A DNA stretch of 64,000 nt, taken from the NCBI RefSeq assembly GCF_900142695.1, contig NZ_FRBU01000021.1:1-64000 (forward strand), written 5' to 3'. Shown in pieces: positions 52,210 through 59,283 of the stretch (position 1 is the first letter of the stretch; every line of letters starts with the position of its first letter). The notes under the pieces are model-generated. The model was given only the letters and a program-made list of their open reading frames with translations, did not search any database and had not been told where the DNA came from. This DNA comes from Flavobacterium xanthum (GTDB lineage Bacteria; Bacteroidota; Bacteroidia; Flavobacteriales; Flavobacteriaceae). Position numbers and translations under genes: made by a program.

Positions 52210-53262
52210 TTAAACATCATCATAATCTACATAAATAGATTCTGATGTTGGATGTGCTTGACAGGTAAGAATCAAACCATCGGCGATTTCTTTATCCGTC
52301 AAGATAGAGTTTTTAGACATTTCGGCAGTTCCTGAAGTAACACGCGCCAAGCAGCTGCTGCAAATTCCGCCTTGGCAAGAATACGGCGCATCAATACCTT
52401 GTTTCAAGGCTGCATCAAGAACGGTTTGTTTTTGTGACATTTCAAAAGTGGTCTCTTCATCATCTACCAAAATGGTAATTTTAGAATGTCCGCCTAATGA
52501 TTTTTTGATCTCGTTTACCTGTGTTGAAGTAGCAAACAATTCAAATTTAATGTTTGATTCCTTTACGTTCTTTTCTTTCAAAACTCCGGAAACAATATTG
52601 ATCATTTCTTCCGGTCCGCACAAGTAGAACTTATCAAAATCAAGTTCTTTGTGTTTATTATTTAAAACAAAGTTCACTGTTGATTTTTCAATTCGGCCAA
52701 ATAAAGCCTGATCTACTTTGGCTTGACTGAAAACATAATGTACAAAAAAGCGACCCACATATTGCAATTGCAAGTCGTGTAATTCTTGATGAAATATGGT
52801 TTCTTCGGGAGTTTTGTTACCGTAAACCAATACAAAAGAGCTATTCGGTTCGTTTTTCAATACGGATTTTAAGATGGACATTACCGGTGTAATTCCGCTT
52901 CCAGCAGCAAATGCCGCATAGTTTTTTTGGCGTTCAGCCTGAGGTTCAAAAGTAAATTTACCTTCTGGAGTTCCTATTTCTAATGCATCACCTACTTTAA
53001 GTTTGGTATTAGCAAACTGAGAAAAAGCACCGCTAGGCACCGCTTTTACTGCAATACGTAATTCTCCGCTATCGGGTGAAGAGCAAATCGAATAGGCACG
53101 GCGAATTTCTTCACCATCAAGGGTTAATCTCAAGTTTAAGTATTGACCCGCAATAAAGGTATAGTTCGCTTTTAGTTCTTGAGGGACATTAAAAAGTATG
53201 GAAACCGCATCTTTGGTTTCGCGTTTTACTTCTTTTATAATTAATTTTAAAAAGGATGACAT
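52210..53262 (-). CDS. paaE: PaaE-like ferredoxin--NADP+ reductase
   Basis: Protein of 350 aa from ATG 53262. An FAD-binding ferredoxin-reductase domain (FIAGQYLNLRLTLDGEEIRRAYSICSSP, about residues 35-62, with the RxYS FAD motif) is followed by an NAD(P)-binding part (AAFAAGSGITPVMSILKSVL, about 115-134; FYLCGPEEMI). The C-terminal 2Fe-2S plant-type ferredoxin domain has PYSCQGGICSSCLARVTSG and a last Cys in LILTCQAHP. It matches PaaE, the electron-transfer subunit of phenylacetyl-CoA epoxidase, but no paaABCD genes are nearby, so it may serve another oxygenase. Confidence 0.87.
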   Translation of the reverse strand: MSSFLKLIIKEVKRETKDAVSILFNVPQELKANYTFIAGQYLNLRLTLDGEEIRRAYSICSSPDSGELRIAVKAVPSGAFSQFANTKLKVGDALEIGTPEGKFTFEPQAERQKNYAAFAAGSGITPVMSILKSVLKNEPNSSFVLVYGNKTPEETIFHQELHDLQLQYVGRFFVHYVFSQAKVDQALFGRIEKSTVNFVLNNKHKELDFDKFYLCGPEEMINIVSGVLKEKNVKESNIKFELFATSTQVNEIKKSLGGHSKITILVDDEETTFEMSQKQTVLDAALKQGIDAPYSCQGGICSSCLARVTSGTAEMSKNSILTDKEIADGLILTCQAHPTSESIYVDYDDV

Positions 53263-53363
53263 CTGATTATTTTTTTGCAAATATACTAAAGTGTATAGGT
53301 TTCTAAAAAATTAAAAAGATTGAAATTTATATACCTAATGAAGTTATGTATAAGAATCTTATG

Positions 53364-53371
53364 TATATTTG
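53364..53371 (+). promoter_or_regulatory. -7 element for the padR operon
   Basis: TATATTTG, 45 nt before the chosen PadR ATG. A transcript starting just after it would exclude the upstream in-frame codons, which supports a start at 53404 or 53416. Confidence 0.5.
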
Positions 53372-53382
53372 TGTATCAATAT

Positions 53383-53408
53383 GAGCTTGCTTCGTGCCTC
53401 GGAATGAC
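53383..53408 (+). repeat. solo end of the GIY-YIG-associated repeat
   Basis: GAGCTTGCTTCGTGCCTC followed by GGAATGAC strongly resembles the right-end repeat that flanks the two GIY-YIG genes (TGCTTCGTTCCTCAGCATGAC core). It has no partner in opposite orientation nearby. It lies in the 5' leader of padR. Confidence 0.55.
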
Positions 53409-53415
53409 TAAAAAA

Positions 53416-53757
53416 ATGAAAAACTCGCAATTATACAAAGGAAGTCTGAATACCATCATCATGAAATTGCTAGAAGAAAACGGCAAGATGTATGGATACG
53501 AAATCACGCAAAAAGTAAAGGCCATCACGCAAGGCGAACTCAACATTACCGAGGGCGCTTTATATCCTGCGCTACACAAAATGGAAGCAGAAGGAATTCT
53601 AGACGTAGAGATGGAGAAAGTAGACAATCGCATGCGTAAATATTACAAATTGACGGAGGCTGGCACCAAGGAAACCGTAAACCGACTCTCCGAGCTCGAA
53701 GATTTCATCAGGAACATGCAAAGTTTAGTAAGCCCAAAACCCAATTTAGAATTTTAA
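53416..53757 (+). CDS. PadR family transcriptional regulator
   Basis: Winged-helix regulator of 113 aa from ATG 53416. MKNSQLYKGSLNTIIMKLLEENGKMYGYEITQKV, GELNITEGALYPALHKMEAEGIL and RKYYKLTEAGTKE are standard PadR helix-turn-helix and wing features (residues 5-75), and a C-terminal dimer helix follows. The in-frame ATG at 53404 lies inside a repeat sequence, so 53416 is preferred. It heads a run of membrane proteins and an ABC transporter that it probably represses. Confidence 0.9.
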   Translation: MKNSQLYKGSLNTIIMKLLEENGKMYGYEITQKVKAITQGELNITEGALYPALHKMEAEGILDVEMEKVDNRMRKYYKLTEAGTKETVNRLSELEDFIRNMQSLVSPKPNLEF

Positions 53758-53767
53758 TTTTTTGAAG

Positions 53768-54433
53768 ATGAAATTAACAGCGGAACAAATAGAATTTATA
53801 GATTCCATCTTATTATCAAACGGCATTATGTATGATGATGTAAAATTAGAGATGATGGATCATATGGCTTCAGAAATAGAAATTCTGATGGAGGAAAATG
53901 CACTGCCTTTTGAAGAAAATTTTAAATTGGTATTGGATAAATGGAAGCCACAATTACAGCTATCTTTTTCTGGATTAATTGGATTTTCCAACCCTAAAAT
54001 CATCACTTCGAAATGCCATGATTTAATAAAAAATCAATTATTATTTGCACTTTTTGTAGCTGGTTTACTTACATGCTTGGTTTTGTTTTTGATATCATAT
54101 TCAACTTTTAATAGCATGTTCAAAAGCATTGAACAAGTTTTTAAATCTTTTATTGTTGTTGAATTTTGTTTGGTTATTTTATCCTTGGGTTTGGTTTGGA
54201 GCACCAAGCGACAAACAACGTATAGTTACTTAATGAAGAAAAAAGGTCTTGGTGTCATTTTATTTCTTTTTATGATAGGAATCGGAATGTTTCCCGCGCA
54301 ATTAAATCATCCGGATTTTAAAATTGCTTTTGTTACTATTTTTATATCTATTATTTATGTTGTAATGGGTATGTTTTATTTGCAATTTGCTCTGAAACAT
54401 TTTCAGTTTGAAAGAAAATTAAAAAATAACTAA
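53768..54433 (+). CDS. PadR-linked membrane protein, paralogue A
   Basis: Protein of 221 aa from ATG 53768. The N-terminal ~70 residues are a helical cytoplasmic domain (MKLTAEQIEFIDSILLSNGI; then VKLEMMDHMASEIEILMEE), followed by four membrane helices (about residues 90-215). The pattern 'L-x-x-E-x-x-D-H...E' resembles the permease-prefix/HAAS-like domain often encoded beside PadR regulators; that assignment is inference. It is 10 bp after padR and 2 bp before the next paralogue, so it is in the same operon. Confidence 0.65.
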   Translation: MKLTAEQIEFIDSILLSNGIMYDDVKLEMMDHMASEIEILMEENALPFEENFKLVLDKWKPQLQLSFSGLIGFSNPKIITSKCHDLIKNQLLFALFVAGLLTCLVLFLISYSTFNSMFKSIEQVFKSFIVVEFCLVILSLGLVWSTKRQTTYSYLMKKKGLGVILFLFMIGIGMFPAQLNHPDFKIAFVTIFISIIYVVMGMFYLQFALKHFQFERKLKNN

Positions 54434-54435
54434 GG

Positions 54436-55104
54436 ATGAAACTAACCAACCAACAAATACAATGCATCTCAAATCACATTGAATCCAAAGATATCAAATG
54501 GTATGAGTTGCAACTAGAACTCACCGATCACATGGTTACTAGTATGGAAGAATTTTGGGAACAGAATCCTGAGCTGTCTTTTGAGCAAGTAAAAGAAAAC
54601 ACATTTAAAAAATTCACAAAACCAGAATTAAAAGCGATTGAAAAGCAGCGTAAACAAATTCTTGTCGAAGAGTACAATAAACAACAACGAAAAATGGTTG
54701 GAACTTATTTTAAGTTTCCTAAAATTATGGGTTGTATTTTGCTTGTTATTATAAGTTTTAAAGTATCATTCTATTTCGAAAGCCCTTACAAATATATACT
54801 AGCATTGTTTTGGTCATTATATGTTTTAGCAATTCCACTGCTTTATTTCTTTCACAAAAACCGCAAGATAAATGGTAAACGTTTTCTCGCCATTGAATCT
54901 GTACATCCTTATTTAACAATAATGGGAGTGCCTCAATTAGGAATGTGCTCAATTAATCCATTTAAAGAGGAAATTAATCAATACCCAGCAGTAGTTCTAG
55001 TTTTTTGTTTGATTTGGACACTCGGGATTTTATTTGTCGCGAGTGCTACTTACCTTCAAAAGCAATCAATTAATACAATCAGAAAACAGTACCAACTTTC
55101 ATAA
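54436..55104 (+). CDS. PadR-linked membrane protein, paralogue B1
   Basis: Protein of 222 aa, the same architecture as paralogue A: helical N-terminal domain (WYELQLELTDHMVTSMEEFW near residues 21-40, then NPELSFEQVKENTFKKF) and four membrane helices. It is much closer to paralogue B2 downstream (same length, matching C-terminus KKQYQLS/RKQYQLS). Directly after its stop the sequence enters the duplicated block with a gene fragment and a GIY-YIG gene. Function unknown; probably acts with the ABC transporter or PadR. Confidence 0.65.
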   Translation: MKLTNQQIQCISNHIESKDIKWYELQLELTDHMVTSMEEFWEQNPELSFEQVKENTFKKFTKPELKAIEKQRKQILVEEYNKQQRKMVGTYFKFPKIMGCILLVIISFKVSFYFESPYKYILALFWSLYVLAIPLLYFFHKNRKINGKRFLAIESVHPYLTIMGVPQLGMCSINPFKEEINQYPAVVLVFCLIWTLGILFVASATYLQKQSINTIRKQYQLS

Positions 55105-55113
55105 AGTTACAAA

Positions 55114-55197
55114 ATGAAACTAACTAAACAACAAATCGCTCAATATGAGGAAATCTTGGTTTCAAACGGTCTTGTGTATAATGCCACAAAAACATAA
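55114..55197 (+). pseudogene. 27-codon fragment of a paralogue-A-like gene, copy 1
   Basis: ATG at 55114, reading MKLTKQQIAQYEEILVSNGL then VYNATKT and stop. The first 22 residues closely follow the start of paralogue A (MKLTxxQIxxxxxILxSNGxxY), after which homology ends. It is a 5' stub of a lost third paralogue, cut off 53 bp before the GIY-YIG element. Confidence 0.7.
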
Positions 55198-55249
55198 AGA
55201 ATGAAAATTAGGTAAGTTCTGTTACTAATAAACGACATCGCGCAAATTT

Positions 55250-55656
55250 GTCATGCTGAGGAACGAAGCATCTCCACAAAATTGGCAATTCACTTTTAAA
55301 GCGAAAAAAGATGATTGAATTTCAAGAAGGGTACCATACGTATTATGTTTACATTTTGACTAACAAAGCGAAAACGGTTTTATATACTGGCGTAACAAAT
55401 AATTTGAAAATAAGGCTGCAACAGCACAAGCAATCCTTAAGTCCTAATTCGTTTACAGCCAAATACAATGTACATTATTTGTTGTATTTCCATAAGTTCA
55501 CTTGGATTCAAATAGCAATTGCAAGAGAGAAAGAAATAAAAGGATGGAAAAAAGACAAGAAAATCACACTAATAAAAACAATTAATCCGGAGTTGAATTT
55601 TTTGAACCACTTGTTTGAGTAGCAATGAGCAGAGATGCTTCATTCCTCAGCATGAC
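55250..55656 (+). mobile_element. GIY-YIG gene enclosed by 25-bp inverted repeats, copy 1
   Basis: Left end 55250-55274 (GTCATGCTGAGGAACGAAGC...) and right end 55632-55656 (...TTCCTCAGCATGAC) are inverted repeats matching at 24 of 25 positions. They enclose only one gene, encoding a GIY-YIG nuclease. The 407-bp unit looks like a minimal mobile element. I see no target-site duplication. Mobility is inferred from the ends, the second copy and a related solo end at 53383. Confidence 0.6.
55311..55622 (+). CDS. GIY-YIG nuclease family protein, copy 1
   Basis: Protein of 103 aa. The GIY-YIG core is YYVYILTNKAKTVLYTGVTNNLKIRLQQHK (about residues 11-40), where Y-V-Y and Y-T-G are the two halves of the motif and Arg/His follow, then a FTAKYNVHYLLYFHKF strand and the catalytic-type Glu in AIAREKEIKGWKKDKK (about 71-86). 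It belongs to the small UvrC-N-terminal-like (UPF0213) group. Such genes are common as single-domain nucleases in Bacteroidota. Here it lies between inverted repeats and is duplicated. Confidence 0.92.
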   Translation: MIEFQEGYHTYYVYILTNKAKTVLYTGVTNNLKIRLQQHKQSLSPNSFTAKYNVHYLLYFHKFTWIQIAIAREKEIKGWKKDKKITLIKTINPELNFLNHLFE

Positions 55657-55724
55657 AAAAAAGAGTGAAAAAAGCAAGAAAATCGTATGCGGTAAATAAT
55701 ATTCAAAAAAAACCAAAACATAAC

Positions 55725-56393
55725 ATGAAATTAACTCAAGAACAAACACAACATATTTTTAATAAAATTACAGATTTTGGCATAAAATGGTATGAGTTGC
55801 AATTAGAATTGACGGATCACGTAGTTTCTAGTATGGAGGAGTTTTGGGCAATAAATCCTAATTTCACTTTTGATCAGGTGAAAGAAAACGCATTTAATAA
55901 ATTTAGTAGACAAGATATAAAAGCGATTGAAAAGGAGCGTACAAAAAGTTTAAGAAAAGAATTAACTAGAGAACATAGAAAAATGATTGCGAACTATTTA
56001 ACATTTCCAAAAATCATCGGTAGTATTACTTTAGTGTATTTAGCATATGCTTTTTCAGTTTATTTTGTTAGTCCTCAGAAATATTTAGCGGTATTATTTT
56101 CTTCTTTATTGATTTTGGGTTTACCATTACTTTATTATTGGTGGAAAAGTAAAGAAATTGATGGCAATCAATTTTTGACTCTTCAAACCTTGGATCCGAA
56201 CCTTTTAGTGTTTTCTTTTCCATCTTTAGGAATGAACATCACAACACAGTTAAAAGAAGAATTAGTGGAACACCAATGGCTCGTATTGCTTTTTTGTTGT
56301 TTTTGGGTATTAGGAATATTATTCATGATTACAGCAATTCACCTACAAAAAATGACTATTTCAAAAATCAAAAAACAGTACCAACTTTCATAA
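55725..56393 (+). CDS. PadR-linked membrane protein, paralogue B2
   Basis: Protein of 222 aa from ATG 55725 (a GTG further up would add 20 residues made of the repeat). It has the same length and layout as B1: WYELQLELTDHVVSSMEEFW in the N-terminal helical domain and NPNFTFDQVKENAFNKF, then four membrane helices and the same C-terminal KKQYQLS. B1 and B2 are clearly related but diverged, unlike the near-identical block between them. Function unknown. Confidence 0.65.
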   Translation: MKLTQEQTQHIFNKITDFGIKWYELQLELTDHVVSSMEEFWAINPNFTFDQVKENAFNKFSRQDIKAIEKERTKSLRKELTREHRKMIANYLTFPKIIGSITLVYLAYAFSVYFVSPQKYLAVLFSSLLILGLPLLYYWWKSKEIDGNQFLTLQTLDPNLLVFSFPSLGMNITTQLKEELVEHQWLVLLFCCFWVLGILFMITAIHLQKMTISKIKKQYQLS

Positions 56394-56402
56394 AGTTACA
56401 AA

Positions 56403-56486
56403 ATGAAACTAACTAAACAACAAATCGCTCAATATGAGGAAATCTTGGTTTCAAACGGTCTTGTGTATAACGCCACAAAAACATAA
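56403..56486 (+). pseudogene. 27-codon fragment of a paralogue-A-like gene, copy 2
   Basis: Same 27-codon frame as at 55114 (MKLTKQQIAQYEEILVSNGL then VYNATKT, stop), with one silent change (AAT to AAC). It is part of the duplicated block. Confidence 0.7.
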
Positions 56487-56538
56487 AGAATGAAAATTAG
56501 GCTAGTTCAGTTACTAATAAACTACATCGCACAAATTT

Positions 56539-56943
56539 TTCATGCGGAGGAACGAAGCATCTCCACAAAATTGGCAATTCACTTTTAGAGCGAAAAAAGA
56601 TGATTGAATTTCAAGAAGGGTACCATAAGTATTATGTTTACATTTTGACTAACAAAGCGAAAACGGTTTCATATACTGGCGTAACCAATAATTTGAAAAT
56701 AAGGCTGCAACAGCACAAGCAATCCTTAAATCCTAATTCGTTTACAGCCAAGTATAATGTACATTATTTGTTGTATTTCCATAAGTTCACTTGGATTCAA
56801 ATAGCAATTGCAAGAGAGAAAGAAATAAAAGGATGGAAAAAAGACAAGAAAATCACACTAATAAAAACAATTAATCCGAAGTTGAATTTTTTGAACCACT
56901 TGTTTGAGTAGCAATACAGAGATGCTTCGTTCCTCAGCATGAC
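56539..56943 (+). mobile_element. GIY-YIG gene enclosed by inverted repeats, copy 2
   Basis: Left end 56539-56563 (two substitutions relative to copy 1) and right end 56919-56943 (matches the inferred consensus exactly) enclose the second GIY-YIG gene. The unit is 405 bp long. The duplication carrying it extends beyond the ends, so this copy arose by segmental duplication rather than by separate insertion. Confidence 0.6.
56600..56911 (+). CDS. GIY-YIG nuclease family protein, copy 2
   Basis: Protein of 103 aa that differs from copy 1 at only four positions (T to K in GYHKYYV, L to S in TVSYTG, S to N in LNPNSF, E to K in INPKLNF). The L-to-S change falls within the GIY-YIG core, just before YTG. 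The catalytic-type Arg and Glu are retained. Both open frames being intact after duplication suggests the event is recent or that function is maintained. Confidence 0.92.
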   Translation: MIEFQEGYHKYYVYILTNKAKTVSYTGVTNNLKIRLQQHKQSLNPNSFTAKYNVHYLLYFHKFTWIQIAIAREKEIKGWKKDKKITLIKTINPKLNFLNHLFE

Positions 56944-57010
56944 AAAAAAGAGCGAATAAAGCAAGAAAATCGTAAGTGACAAATAACTTTCAAGAATAGC
57001 AAAATAGAAT

Positions 57011-57718
57011 ATGAAATTAACTTCTCAACAAATTGACCACCTATTCACTTTCACTCGCCAGCATTATGTAGAGTGGTACGACTTACAATCAGAATTGGTA
57101 GATCACATAGCAAACGCTATCGAAACCCAATGGCAAGAAAACCCAAATCGCTCGTTTGATGAAGCGCTGCAACTTGAATTCAAAAAGTTTGGTGTTTTTG
57201 GGTTTATGGATGTGGTCGAAAAACGACAAGCCGTTTTGGGTAAAAAATACAATGGTTTGGTTTGGCAACATTTCAAAGATTTCTTTGGCATCCCAAAAAT
57301 TATATTGACAATCGCCATGACGCTAGTTTTATACAGTATTTTAAAAATAAGTGCTTATAGCGCATGGATTTTTGTAGGTCTCTCTCTTATTGTAGTAGGA
57401 TTTACTTTTTACGAACTTTTCAAAAACAATAAAAACAATAAAAGAAAAAAGCAAACCCAAGAAAAAAGATGGCTTTTTGAAGAAATAATAAATCAATACG
57501 GCAGCTTTTCAGGAGCTATTATTTTTCCGTTTAATGTATTCGTTTCAGTGTTTAATCATTCCGAAAAGTATTTAGGCAATTACTATTGGATGATGGGATT
57601 GAGTTTCTTTTTAGTAGTGGTCATCTTACTGCTTTTTATCATTTTTAAAATCATTCCAGCCAAAGCAGAAGAGTATCTACAAACAACTTATCCAGAATAT
57701 AAATTAGAAAACGTGTAA
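57011..57718 (+). CDS. PadR-linked membrane protein, paralogue C
   Basis: Protein of 235 aa in the same series: MKLTSQQIDHLFTFTRQHYV, then WYDLQSELVDHIANAIETQW and NPNRSFDEALQLEFKKFGVFGFMDVVEK (about residues 21-70), followed by four membrane helices. The 'SF-EA...F-KFG' segment is the clearest resemblance to permease-prefix/HAAS-type domains, whose helices end in a similar FG turn. It is the last paralogue before the transporter genes, 47 bp upstream of the DUF5687 gene. Confidence 0.68.
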   Translation: MKLTSQQIDHLFTFTRQHYVEWYDLQSELVDHIANAIETQWQENPNRSFDEALQLEFKKFGVFGFMDVVEKRQAVLGKKYNGLVWQHFKDFFGIPKIILTIAMTLVLYSILKISAYSAWIFVGLSLIVVGFTFYELFKNNKNNKRKKQTQEKRWLFEEIINQYGSFSGAIIFPFNVFVSVFNHSEKYLGNYYWMMGLSFFLVVVILLLFIIFKIIPAKAEEYLQTTYPEYKLENV

Positions 57719-57765
57719 CATTTCCTTACTTTTAGGTACTTACTAGCAAACCAAAAAACCAAACT

Positions 57766-59235
57766 ATGATTCAAAAATTCCTCTATCTCGAATGGAAAGC
57801 ATTTATTAGATCGGCTTCGTTCGCGACCAATTTAGCTTTAAAAATCCTGATGGGTTTTGTCGCCGTTTATTTTATTCTGATTTTCTTAGCCTTGGGAATT
57901 GGTGTTTTTTACATCCTCAAGAAAGAGAACATGGATCCTGTTGCAACGGTAAATAAGTTCATGATTTACTATGTGTTGATGGATTTAATCATCCGATTGC
58001 TATTACAAAAAATCCCAGTTTTAAACATTCGCCCGATGCTGGTTTTCCCAATCAAAAAATCGACAATTGTGCATTTCTCCTTGGGGAAAACTATTTTATC
58101 TTTTTTTAATTTAGTACATGGTTTTTTCCTGATTCCGTTTAGCGTTGTACTAATCATCGAAGGCTATGATGCGTTGTCAGTAGTGCTTTGGTTCACGGCC
58201 GTGTATTCGCTATTGTACATCAATAATTTCATAAATATTATACTGAGTAATAAAGATAATTTATTTGGTATTTTCCTTGCGATAGTTGCGATTTTAGGAG
58301 GATTGCACTATTACGATTATTTTAATATTACAGATTATACCGCTCCATTTTTTGATGCAATTTTCAATACCTATTGGGCTTTTGCCATTCCAGTTATGGC
58401 GCTTGTTGTGTTGTATGTTGCCACATTTCAGTATTTCAAAAACAATTTATACCTCGACGCAGGATTGTCAAGCAAACATGATATTGCCAAAACAGAGGAT
58501 TTGACTTGGTTGAACCAATTTGGAACTATAGGAACCTTCTTGAAAAACGACATTAAATTGATTAAAAGAAACAAACGTTCTAAAACCACCGTAGGATTAA
58601 GTGTTATGTTTTTATTTTACGGCTTTTTGTTCTTTACTAATGGAATTGCAATGTACAACAATCCAGTAATGCACATCTTTGCTGGTATTTTTGTCTCCGG
58701 TGGATTCTTAATCACTTTTGGGCAGTTTGTACCAAGTTGGGACAGCGCGTATTACCAATTAATGATGACACAAAACATTCCGTACAAAGGCTATTTGAGT
58801 TCGAAGTGGTGGCTCATGGTAATTGCAACATTAGTGACTACAACTATCGCGTCTTTCTATCTTTATTTTGGCGTGCAGGTGTATTTAACCATTGTTGTTG
58901 GAGCGATTTATAATATTGGTATCAACTCGCATTTGGTTTTGTTAGGTGGCGCATATACAAAAACACCCATCGATTTGAGTTCTGGAAAAGGGGCTTTTGG
59001 AGACAAAAAAGCATTCAACGTAAAAACCATGCTAATATCTATACCGCAATTAGGACTGCCCGTTTTACTGTATTGGCTAGGTTCTAAATATGGAAATCCA
59101 ACTATCGGATTGTCTCTAGTAGCCGCAGTAGGAGTAATTGGTTTTGCTTTCAAAGACAAAGCGTTCTCCTTGATCGAAAAAATCTACAAAGCAGAGAAAT
59201 ACGCGACCATTGCTGCTTACAAACAAAAAGGATAA
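57766..59235 (+). CDS. DUF5687 family ABC-type permease
   Basis: Integral membrane protein of 489 aa with about 11-12 hydrophobic helices, matching DUF5687 proteins, the membrane subunits of an ABC exporter type found in Bacteroidota. Recognisable parts are MIQKFLYLEWKAFIRSASF at the N-terminus and FLKNDIKLIKRNKRSKTT (about residues 261-278), a basic loop in the middle. The ATPase gene follows 48 bp later. Substrate unknown; with a PadR repressor in the operon, export of a toxic compound or envelope component is plausible. Confidence 0.82.
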   Translation: MIQKFLYLEWKAFIRSASFATNLALKILMGFVAVYFILIFLALGIGVFYILKKENMDPVATVNKFMIYYVLMDLIIRLLLQKIPVLNIRPMLVFPIKKSTIVHFSLGKTILSFFNLVHGFFLIPFSVVLIIEGYDALSVVLWFTAVYSLLYINNFINIILSNKDNLFGIFLAIVAILGGLHYYDYFNITDYTAPFFDAIFNTYWAFAIPVMALVVLYVATFQYFKNNLYLDAGLSSKHDIAKTEDLTWLNQFGTIGTFLKNDIKLIKRNKRSKTTVGLSVMFLFYGFLFFTNGIAMYNNPVMHIFAGIFVSGGFLITFGQFVPSWDSAYYQLMMTQNIPYKGYLSSKWWLMVIATLVTTTIASFYLYFGVQVYLTIVVGAIYNIGINSHLVLLGGAYTKTPIDLSSGKGAFGDKKAFNVKTMLISIPQLGLPVLLYWLGSKYGNPTIGLSLVAAVGVIGFAFKDKAFSLIEKIYKAEKYATIAAYKQKG

Positions 59236-59283
59236 TCCAGCGATTAACGAAATCAACAAATAACCGAATAAACTTTTTCAAAC

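Larger units (their letters stand above)
55083..55724. repeat. tandem duplication, copy 1 (partner at 56371-57010)
   Basis: From the last codons of paralogue B1 through the gene fragment, inverted repeat, GIY-YIG gene, second inverted repeat and spacer up to the next ATG, this ~640-bp block is nearly identical to 56371-57010. The two encoded GIY-YIG proteins differ at four of 103 residues. The duplicated unit includes gene B, so B1/B2 may have been duplicated earlier and the 3' block homogenised. Confidence 0.88.
56371..57010. repeat. tandem duplication, copy 2
   Basis: Second copy of the ~640-bp block described at 55083-55724: end of a B paralogue, 27-codon gene fragment, inverted-repeat-bounded GIY-YIG gene and spacer up to the ATG of the next paralogue. 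Differences are scattered substitutions and a few small indels. Confidence 0.88.

Noticed and set aside
53320-53415. Longer PadR reading from a TTG
   Set aside because: The extra 32 residues are Cys/Tyr-rich, overlap the -7 element and the solo repeat, and are absent from PadR proteins.
55114-55197. 27-codon frames as true small genes
   Set aside because: They stop where homology to paralogue A ends and lie beside a putative insertion; a stub is the simpler explanation.
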